Shown here: one piece after another, positions 35,719-44,888 of the stretch
Layout: every line of letters begins with the position of its first letter
How positions within the stretch are numbered: the first letter of the stretch is position 1
Source of the DNA: Phyllostachys edulis
Lineage: Eukaryota > Streptophyta > Magnoliopsida > Poales > Poaceae
DNA length: 64,000 nucleotides
Direction of reading: 5' to 3'
NCBI GenBank assembly: GCA_036346405.1
Contig: CM070559.1
Location: 41,205,889 to 41,269,888 of the forward strand
Translations under genes and position numbers: made by a program
The notes under the pieces: model-generated
What the model saw: only the letters and a program-made list of their open reading frames with translations
What the model was told of the DNA's origin: nothing
The model's database searches: none

Positions 35719-38609
35719 ATTGTAACACCCCAGCCCAACACTGAGCCTGAAATGCCACTAAACTACCCTTCCAACTAATATTCATCAACACACTATAAAA
35801 TTTCAGCAACCAAAGCATTAATAAAACCCACCCACGGGTCACAATAGAACATGAATAAAGACTAATCAAGCATGAATAAATAAGCGAGGGGAACATAGCA
35901 AGATAATAAGTCTAAAACAACACCAAACCAGTAAATCCAAAACGTTGGAACAAAATAGACTAGTCCAAAACATTCATCTAAGCTTATTCAATTTTTAACA
36001 TGTCCTAAAAGTAATCCAGCATTAGTGACTCAAATAGTTCTTATGGCAAATAATCATGTGTCTGACGTAAGAAACTATCCCATGTGCACTATTCCCTCTC
36101 AATCGTGGCGCCCTCAACGATCACCTAAAAACAACAAAAGAGCAAGGGTGAGTCCACGACTCAGCAAATATATCAATAAACAACAAGCAATAATAAATTC
36201 ACAGTATTCAATAACTTCATTATCGTCACATATTCTTCTATTAATATTCTCATGCCATTCTCTTCTCTTTGTTTTCACACACATTCATCTCATATCTCAA
36301 TGCAATCCCTACTCTACATGTCCACATGCACTTCTTTCGTGTATACCGGTATAGCATGAGTGAACGCTCACAACAACGTTCACTCTCAAGCCCGATCCTC
36401 CTTAAGGATCGAGGACCTCCTCCAGTCCCGTGGAGTTGTGATCAATCATGACCACCTTCTCATATGCAAAGATGCTTATAGATGCAAAAATGCATAATTT
36501 CATTATATTCATCATATAAATTCTCCTCATGTTCATCAACAAGATATAGTCATACCATTCTATTACTTGCAATTAAATAAAAATAAAAGCAAAACAATAA
36601 TGGTAATGAATGATAAATAAATACAGTGATCAATCATTGATCGCTCTCTACCATGCACTTGCCTTTACTAGTTGCGACGCACGGTCTGGCTAGAAGATGG
36701 CAACAAGCACGACGTCTCTCCTACAATAAACACCCAAATTTCAATACAAGCTACAGCATCACAAGAAACAACAATTAATTGACATCGCTCCTACATGTTC
36801 CCCACATCCGCAACGCTTCCCCAATACCGAACCGTCACCCCTTGTTGTTCCAACAAAACATGCTAGCTCCTCACTCTCCTTTAATATTCTAGAGAAACAC
36901 ATAAATATGAAGCATGCAACACTAACTAGCTATTGTCTCATCTTTACTATTTAAACATGCATGCATGCATCCAAACCAACAAGGTTACACTACTAATTAA
37001 TTTCTAGTGCTAGTAGCCAAACTGGAAAGGTATCACGGTTGCTGTTCAACATGCATGCAATTCTAATTAACTAATACATCAGCACTATCTAGTTTCTCTC
37101 TCTCCCTTAATTCTTCAATTAAAAATTCATAGCAATTAAATATTCATGGCAAAGCATCCCTAACCAGTGCACCTAATCCATTGAAACGCATGCATGCAAA
37201 GCATTTGCACTACTAGTTTTCTAGCACTAGCAGACAACACTAATTAACTACTAAAAAAAATATGGATACATGTGTACTAGTTAATACATCCCTCTCCCTT
37301 AATTAATTAGTCCTAGGAGCTACTAGAACACACACGTAAAAAGCAGAGCAATTAAATATTCAAGGTAGTGCATACATGCATCTCCAATTAATTATTCTAC
37401 CAGTGCATGTATCTCCAATTAATTATTCTAGCAGTGCATCACCTCCAATTAAATATTCTCCATTAACTAGTAGTACTAACCAGCACTATCTAATTCAACT
37501 CTAAAACAACGTTGCCCACATCTACTACTGCCACCGCTACAAGCAGTACCATCTATTTTTTTGCTGCCAATCGTAAGCACGCACGCACCAAAAGACAAAA
37601 CCAAGTAAATTACTACTGCATCCATTACCTCTCGCAAGAACGTAGCAGCAGTAAAATTGGAAAAGCTTCCACGCGGCTCACTGGATCGGTTGGGAACTCA
37701 CGGCTGGCGGCACAACCATGTAGCGGCAGTGCAAGGAAACCACGCTGGCCGTGCTGCTATCGCGAGACTTCACGAGAATGTAATCGTGTTTCACGGACGA
37801 GTGGAGGCTGGCGATCGGGACAAGAACAAAAGTGGCGGCGGCGGAAAGAAGAAAAGAAAGGCTAGGGTTTTCTGGATTCCTTGCCCCTCACAAGTCTTTT
37901 AGATCCTTTTAACCCGATACGAACCAACTTCTCCCAAAAACTCCCAAAATATCCCGTTTTACGTATCTCCTTTCGTCTAATTAAATGTAGGCCCTTAAGG
38001 GTTAATTTCAGGATATTACACCGCTAACGACTCGTGATCGGAAATGAGTTTCCGAGTCACAACCGATTATGCATGAACCTAATGGGTCATACACTTAACG
38101 GGTTGGAACAAACGTGTTTGGATAGAATCCGCCATAGGCACCATATAAGGAGATGCTTGAGGCTATGGGTAAGTGAGTCGATGTGATACACGAGAGTTGT
38201 TCCACCGAAACCCTAGCTGCTATCTTCTTGAGAGAGCCTTGCCGCGTAAGTTGGTGCTAGCATACCGGCGTACGGAGTTCCTTCCCTGGACGTGTGGATA
38301 CCGTAGAGGCGCTACTGCGGTTGTTGTTGCGCTTGAGAACGATCTGCGATCTTCACAAGGAACTGCAGTGGTTGATGAAGGAGACAGTCGACTACGATCA
38401 CTGCTTCGACGTACTCGACGTTGGATGATCGACTACGACCACTATATCGACACAGTCTTCGTTGGACCAGGCTACTCCAACTTTTCTTCCGCTGCACTAC
38501 GCATATGATGGTAACAATCGATGATCTCTTACTTGCATGACATCCTAGTTTATGTGGTAGAATTTTTGAATTGCCAGTTAATGTAGCCTACCCGTATCCC
38601 TTCAAAAAG

Positions 38610-38945
38610 GAGACACAAAAAGCCTACCAAAAGCCTTTTTTCTACTTCGGTAACTAGCACCGTAGAAAACGGAATGGGCAAGCGAACAAAACTGCAAGAG
38701 CAATGGATTTTGCATAAACGGTACGAAATTCAAGTGCTATGTACCAAATAGTATTCGGATGTCCACTAGACAACCCCGCAGTGTTTTTCTGTTTGTCTGA
38801 TGTTGCTTTGAAATGCGCGCCCAAAAATATCCTGTTCCTACGGTGTGAAAGTGAAATGATAAAAAATTTGAAACTGTATGCCTCCTTGAGTACTGCGCCC
38901 TTTATGTCTCCCATTCGCTTTCCCCACCCACATTTCTGGCTATGA
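38610..38945. other. Pre-insertion host sequence, no gene seen
   Basis: Continues the sequence left of the copia insertion (5790). No long frame and no recognised element. Confidence 0.5.
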
Positions 38946-38954
38946 CCATCTTTA

Positions 38955-40239
38955 GGGACAATTGAGAATTTGCCACCCAATAGAGTGGTCTTCTCAGCTT
39001 TGCTATTATGTATATTGCAATTAGCAATTTGCATTTTGTAAAAATTACAATCAATTATTTTCCATTTTCGCTATTTCTCCCCGTTTTTCCCCTTTTTGGG
39101 TCATGCGAAATGACCAGACTACCCTTCTTCCTCAATTTTTTCTTCCTCCTGTCTCTCTTCCTCGCGCAAGCCCGATGCCATCCAAGTCCACTCGGCACCG
39201 ATGCCCGCTCGACCCCAATGCCCACTCGACCCCGATGCAAGCCACCATCCGATGCAAAGCCACCACCAAGTGCCAACAGTTGCACGAGGCCGAGGGCAAC
39301 GGTGTCTTGCCCAAGCCGCGCTTGGCCAACTGATGTAGCCGTCACCGCTGTTGCCTTGTAGCACCACCGCGTCACCGTCGCCGTCAGCAAACCCAAACTA
39401 GTCTGTCTCCCCCTTGCCCACGCCCGTCACCCCCAGCTCCCAGCTCAGTGGCACCTCCACGGCACCTTTTGCCGCTGCACTGCGGGCCAGCACGGGGAGG
39501 ATGAGCGCGGACGCGGTGACCCCAAGGGAGGCTACGGTTCTTACCATGGCGAAGGCCGAAGAGGGAAGGGAGCATGGATGCTTTTCAGCGCCTCCTGGGA
39601 GGAACACGGCGTGGAACACTCCCAACGTGAGCGCGACATCGGCCGTCCATGTGAAGAAGGCATTGGCGATGATGTAGATCGGGGACTGTATGCCTAAGAC
39701 GAAACTATCGAAGGCGGGGCAGAGGGACTTGGACGCCTAGAAGAAGTTGACGAACTGGTTGACGTGGAGGTCGCCAAGGGACTCGGCGCCGGGTGGCAGG
39801 CCGTGGTTGGCGGGTGCGAAGGGGAGCGCGTGGAGTCGGATGGAAGAGGAGGTGGGAGGGAGGGAGAGGGAGCCGAGGAGGCGCGGGTGGAGACGAGGGT
39901 GACGGTGAGGCCCGGGCGAAGCGCATGGGGGAGGCCAGCAAGGCGGAGGAAGGCAGGGATGTGGCTGCGCACGAGGAAGAGGGAAGAGACGATGTGCAGG
40001 CTCTCCGCTTCCTCTGCCACTAGGAAATGAGTCATGTGACATTTGACCCCGTCGTGCCTGGAAGCTCAAGGGCATTTGGGTATTTTTCACGTGCCTAAAA
40101 AATGGAAAGTGGGATGAAAACTCCAAAATAGCAAAATAATGATTGGAAATTGTAAGAAATGGCAAATTACGAATTGCAATCTACATAATGGCAAAGCTGA
40201 GAAGACCACTCTATTGGGTGGCAAATTCTCAATTGTCCC
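38955..40239 (-). mobile_element. Pack-MULE (Mutator-like) carrying a UGT fragment
   Basis: About 1285 bp with long inverted ends of around 110 bp (GGGACAATTGAGAATTTGCC at left, its complement at right) and a target duplication CCATCTTTA (38946-38954; right copy 40239-40247, overlapping the final C by one base, so 8 or 9 bp). A 9-bp duplication with long TIRs is typical of Mutator-like elements. The interior is GC-rich captured gene sequence and there is no transposase. Confidence 0.88.
39398..40035 (-). pseudogene. UDP-glycosyltransferase N-terminal fragment inside Pack-MULE
   Basis: The minus strand shows plant family-1 UGT N-terminal features: a position like HFLVAEEAESLHIVSSLF where the family has the nucleotide-sugar enzyme's first strand, HALRPGLTVTLVSTRA (acceptor-side strand), SIRLHALPFAPANHGLPPG, then after an in-frame stop SLCPAFDSFVLGIQSPIYII and FFTWTADVALTLGVFHAVF. 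Only the N-terminal acceptor half is present; the C-terminal PSPG box that binds UDP-sugar is absent. One shift and one stop break it. It is a captured exon piece, not a working gene. A different short GC-rich stretch at 39170-39350 may be a second captured fragment of unknown origin. Confidence 0.75.
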
Positions 40240-40247
40240 CATCTTTA

Positions 40248-41301
40248 TTGGTCTGGCCAGACAGAGAGGGGGGAGAATAAGGTGAATGACACAGAGTAGT
40301 AAAGGGAATGGAGTCAGAGCACAAGAGGATGCTTGTTCTTCTCCGAAAAGGTAGCGATTTTTTGGTGTCGATTTTGTTATTTCTCACACGGAGTGGCGCT
40401 CGGTATGAAGTCATGTATGATTTTTCTCACTGATTGGTGCTCGATCTGAGCCTGTGTCTCGATTTTGTGTGTTTGCTCATCAGAGCGATGTTTCGATCTG
40501 AGTTGTAAATGGTTCATAGGGTTTTTATTTCGATTTTTTGAATAGTTTAGTGAAGGAGTGGTGTTCGATTCCAGCTGGGCTTTTTGGAGGATGATGGACT
40601 GGGATGTGAAAGGAGTGGCGTTGGATTTGAACTCAGTTTTATAGTTTTTTTTTGTTAAATTTTTGGTCGGATGAAAGCTAGTCGTAATCAGTTGGAATAT
40701 TCGGGGATTGTCAAATCCTAGGGGTTTTTTTCTTCGATTTGAAATTTTCAAGAGGGGGATGGGGATGAACTGGCTAGTGAGATTTTTTTTGTTTTGGATT
40801 TTTGTTGAGGTGGTTTGGATCGATTCTTAGTTACTTTTTCTTTCACTTGTGTGTGCCATTTTTTCCATACGCAGTTGATCGTGGCAAGGAAGATTAAGGA
40901 GGTTTTGTTTCTCACCACAAGCACAAGCTGAAATGTTCTATCTGATGTTGTAATATTAGTTGTTGGTAGTGTTTTTAGATCTGTACCTTATGTGCAATGG
41001 GGAATGCTCTAATGACTTAATGTGGTGGATGGGGGATGTGATGTGTGTGTGTGGGGGGGGGGGGTATTAGCGTCAGAGATGATGATTTGAATGTGTGATG
41101 GTTACTTCATTATGTATAATAGACTAGTTCTCATGTATATGAGTATTTAGCATAGCATGATGTGTGCATTTCTGGAGTATAGTGCTTACGGTATGTTTTG
41201 AGATATTTTTTGTAATTTTGTATGTAAATGTAATGTTTTTTTTCTATAGCATAGGTTTACTATTCTTCCAGTTTATTTTAGTAAAGCAATAAATTATGTT
41301 C
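40248..41301. other. Intergenic, intron-like sequence
   Basis: T-rich plus strand resembling a plant intron; a possible acceptor (TTTTCCATACGCAG) lies near 40860-40874, followed by a short exon-like stretch. No supported protein. A short GT run and then a G run occur at 41041-41063. Confidence 0.35.
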
Positions 41302-42246
41302 GAGAAAATTGCACTGTAGGTCCTGAACTTATGGGGTAGTGTCACTTAGCTCTCTAAATTTGTATTTTACTTTCTCAGTCTCCTGAACTTGTATTTTACT
41401 TTCTCGACTCTCTGAACTTGCAAGGTCGTACCACTTAACTATCTGAACTTGCATTTTACTTTCTCAGCCCCTTGAACTTGTGAGGTTGTGTCACTTAGCT
41501 CCCTGAACTTGTGTTAAAGTGAAGTTCGTCAGATGCAATGTCGGCGACTTCGTTCCCTCCGAGTTTGGTGGACTTGTCGCTGCCCTGTCCCGGCCGTGTT
41601 CATCGTCCCCGTCACCTCATGCCAACAAAAACAGATTCTTGAGGCCCGGGAACGCACCGTGCTTGCGTCTTCGCTGGAGCTCCACCGTTGTAGCTTACCG
41701 TCAACCTCGCCCTTGCCTTCTCTGAGTTGGTCGTGGGAGAGAGAAGTATATTCCCTGTGCTAGAGCAGAAGATACTCACCTTGCACGAAGTTAATTTGGC
41801 AGTTTACTAACAGAAAAGGCTGAGCTGGCAAATCACCATGAGAGAGAGAGAGAGAAGTATTATGCCCCTGCTCTGGCACTAGGAATGTATTTCTCTCTCT
41901 CACGACCGACTTAGAGGAGGCAAGGGTGAGGGTGGCGGCAAGCTGCGACTATGGAGCTCTGACGAAGACGCGAGCACGGTGCGTTTTTGGGCCCAAAGAA
42001 TCCATTTTTGTCGGCGTGAGGTGATAGAGACGATGAACACTGCTGGAACGGGGCGACGACGAGTCAATCGGACTTGGAGGGCACAAAGTTGCCGGCATCG
42101 TATCCAACGAACTTCGTTTCAACGCAAGTTCATTGAGCTAAGTGACACAACCTCGCAAGTTCAGGGGGTTGAGAAAGTAAAATGCGAGTTCAGGAAGCTA
42201 AATGGCACAACCTCGCAAGTTCAAGAACCTACAGTGTAATTTTCTC
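41302..42246. mobile_element. Foldback element with arms of about 380-470 bp
   Basis: The left arm 41302-41768 and right arm 41868-42246 are imperfect complements around a loop of about 100 bp. The arms start GAGAAAATTGCACTGTAGG / CCTACAGTGTAATTTTCTC. The outer part of each arm is itself a small array of CTGAACTTG...TTTTACTTTCTC units, more of them on the left. No transposase and no clear target duplication. Confidence 0.82.
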
Positions 42247-43785
42247 AAACAGAATCACTAGATTAAGTTTTTTACAACATATTTTTGTTGATTTATATGG
42301 TCAATTTATCACTATTAAATAAAAATTTTGTATCCACTTACTAGGTTAAGTTGTATCAATTTATATCAGTAGATAGGTAGTTTTTGGTTTAGGTGGGTTT
42401 TAATACGTTGTGTTAGTTTGACATGCTGGTTATTAAATTACTTAGTATTATAGTGTTTTCAATAGTTATTTCTTGAGTTAATCATATTGTTGTTATACGA
42501 ATATAGTCAGTCCTATAGTGACATAACATGTTTGTTAGGGTTGTAATTTTTTTGTACCTCCACACTTGTAGTTTTAAGGAATTCAACGTTCCCAAAATCA
42601 TCTGCCTGGAATTTTGTTACACCAAAGGAGTTAATACAATGTATAATTTAATTTACTTGCACTTTCAACTATTTTTACACAATATAATTTATTAAAAAAT
42701 GTTTTTATCTTGTATATAAAAATGGTATCAAGCTATGTAAATTCACCTCACCTGTAAGAAAGAGGGAGCTATGTAAAAATGGTATCAAGCTATGTAAAAA
42801 ATGTTTAGGCATGGCTCGATTGGTCTAGCAAGTTAAGTGTTTTGTGTTATGCTGGCCCGTGGGCTCAGCCACTGACCCAGGCACGACACGCTGAGCTCAT
42901 AGGACGTGCCATACCAACCCGAGCATGGTTAGCCCGACGGGCTAGAGTCGGGACGTTTAGCGCATCTATAAAAATGGTTGTCATGCCCGTCGCCGCCACG
43001 TCTGTCGCACGTCGCCTCCCCTTCCTTCTCCTTGCATTGCGGCCTCCTCATCCGCCACGCGCAGGCTCAATTCCTCTACCGTAGCGTCGTCCTCCTCCGC
43101 CGCGTGCCGCTGCCTCCTCTGTTGCGGGAGCTGCCGCCTCTTCCTCTACCGCTGGGCTGAGGTCCCGACCCAAGCACGACGCGTCGGACCGTGTCGGCAT
43201 GGCACGTTTAGCTATCCCGTGCTTCGGGCTGGCCCAGTAGGCACAACCCATTTGACCACCTCTAGCGTTGACCGAATTTGTCTAGTTCATTTTCTTGTCA
43301 ATCTTTAACCAAAACATTGGAAACCAATTTACTGACCAAATTTGTTAAGACTTGGTGGGACAAATTTGTCATCAAACCAAACAACCCCTTGTGAGTAGAC
43401 TGGGTTGGCAACTAGACTGAATACATATGACTGGAGTCAATGTTGTATGTAGTATGACCTGAATTGTCTGTAACCTGCGACTTGAAACTTGGGGCGGTTA
43501 ACAGTTGTGCTAGCAAAAAATATATCCAAAAAAGGAAGAAAAAAGGTAAATACAATTTGTTACATTAGCTATCCCAAACTTATGTGAGCTATCACTGGTA
43601 GTAGGGTACACAAAGCACTACATGATCGTCTGTATGAGATGCATATCAGATCCCAATGTATCAGTTTGATAAACAAGAATTTTTGGCCGTATTGATGCAT
43701 TTTTCGCCACCTGCCCTCCTAGAGTGCCTCCCGCACGGTGGTCATGCGGGGGCTACTGTTGCACCACCTGCAGCACAGCCAACAT
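42247..43785. other. AT-rich spacer with GC-rich low-copy repeat
   Basis: No supported gene. Around 42840-43260 there is GC-rich sequence of GGGCTGGCCC/CACGGCCCG type with loosely inverted ends (GCTGGCCCGTGGGC near 42851; GGGCTGGCCCAGTAGG near 43228), probably a small decayed DNA element. Duplicated bits of ATGGTATCAAGCTATGTAAA occur at 42722 and 42779. Confidence 0.4.
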
Positions 43786-44183
43786 GCAGCAGGTACTATA
43801 GTGATTTTTTTCTTTTTAAAAAAAAATCATTTAAGTATAATTTTTGTAGGAATTTTGAAATATAGAAAATGAGTTCCAAAAATTATGAATTTTTTGTGGA
43901 GCTTCATGACAGTGTACTTGCTTGTATAATTTTTCCAAAATTTTATCTATTTTGAATTGTTCTCGAAAATTCCTACAAACAGTATACTTAAATGAATTTT
44001 CGAGAACAATTCTGAATGGATAAAATTTTGAAAAAAGTAAACAAGCAAGTACACTATGTCGGAAGGCTCCAAAAAAAATTCATAATTTTTGGAGCTTAGT
44101 TTCTATATTTAAAAATATCTACAAAAACTATACTTAAATGAAGTTTTTTTTAAAAAGGGGAAAAAAACTACAGTGCCTGTCGC
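43786..44183. mobile_element. Foldback element with 180-bp arms
   Basis: The left arm (about 43786-43970) and right arm (about 43992-44183) are complementary over most of their length, separated by about 21 bp. The inner arms GAACAATTC/GAATTGTTC are nearly perfect and the outer arms GCAGGTACTATAGTG / CTACAGTGCCTGTCGC less so. AT-rich, non-coding. Confidence 0.75.
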
Positions 44184-44332
44184 ATTGCAAATTTCGCGCG
44201 AAGACGATCATTCTTGCAAATACAGGGCGAATTTGCGTCATTTCGGCCAAAAACTCGATAAACAAAACCATAGCTATATACTATACAAAGTCCAACGAAG
44301 TTTTACATTATAGTAAGATGCATTGTATATAG

Positions 44333-44688
44333 GAACTTTTTTTTATTAATTAACCCTTTTTTATTTTTATTTTAAAGTTAACCCCCGGCGAACTTTATTT
44401 CTAATTCTGACCCCTTTGGTCATGCCACCACCCGTGGCATGATAAAACAACGCTGTCACGCCATAGGATAAGTCCGCTAAATAGCACTTTTGGTCACGCC
44501 ACTGGTCGTGGCGTGACCAAACAACACTGTCACGCGTGACAAGAGCTTCCCCCAGATACGGGCTGGCGTGACAATGTTGTTTTGTCACGCCACGGGTGTT
44601 GGCGTGACCAAAAGGGTCAGAATTGGAAATAAAGTTCGCCGGAAGTTAACTTTAAAATTTAAAAAGGGTTAATTAATAAAAAAAATTA
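44333..44688. mobile_element. Mutator-type MITE
   Basis: 356 bp, inverted ends TTTTTTTATTAATTAACCC, and a perfect 9-bp target duplication TGTATATAG (44324-44332, 44689-44697). The interior has several GTCACGCCAC / GTGGCGTGAC inverted blocks, so most of it can fold. Non-coding. Confidence 0.85.
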
Positions 44689-44888
44689 TGTATATAGACA
44701 CTGCATACAAAAATAATGTTGAATTTGTTGCCCCCCTCTTCCATATCAGTTTTATGTACAACTATCTGGCTTGCCCCAATGCTCGAATTACCATGGGCAC
44801 ACAATGTACATTACAGTTTTTTTAGTTTTGAGTTTTGCATAGTCAAATGTATACATATCTAAGCTATTTTTAACATTCTTTTTACACA

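Larger units (their letters stand above)
34981..38020 (-). mobile_element. Truncated LTR retrotransposon (gypsy-like) in copia 3' LTR
   Basis: Read on the minus strand: a complete 5' LTR (38020 down to 35721, 2300 bp, TGTAATATCC to GGGGTGTTACA), a tRNA-Met primer site, the start of gag, then about 30 bp that repeat an LTR-internal stretch (AATAAATAAGCGAGGG, also at 35876), and then host sequence. Pol and the 3' LTR are missing. The copia LTR motif CCGCTAACGACTCATG occurs on both sides (34965-34980, 38021-38036), which is longer than a normal 5-bp duplication. Confidence 0.75.
5796..38604 (+). mobile_element. Ty1/copia retrotransposon, split by nested elements
   Basis: A full-length copia element. 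Both LTRs begin TGTTGGTGATATGCC (5796 and 33988) and end CCCTTCA (7366 and 38604). The outer flanks carry the 5-bp target duplication AAAAG (5791-5795 and 38605-38609). A primer site complementary to initiator tRNA-Met follows the first LTR, and a purine tract precedes the second. Gag and pol lie at 30037-33966 in gag, protease, integrase, reverse transcriptase, RNase H order, which is the copia order. Both coding regions carry many stops. About 21.1 kb of CACTA sequence sits in the leader and about 3 kb of gypsy sequence in the 3' LTR; without these the element would be near 8.6 kb. Confidence 0.93.
33988..38604 (+). mobile_element. Copia 3' LTR, interrupted
   Basis: It matches the 5' LTR at 33988-34980 and again from 38021 to 38604; the part between is a gypsy insertion. 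Without the insertion the LTR is about 1.56 kb, like the 5' LTR. Confidence 0.9.

Noticed and set aside
39764..40030. Plus-strand frames within the Pack-MULE
   Set aside because: Antisense shadows of the UGT fragment, which alone shows family motifs.
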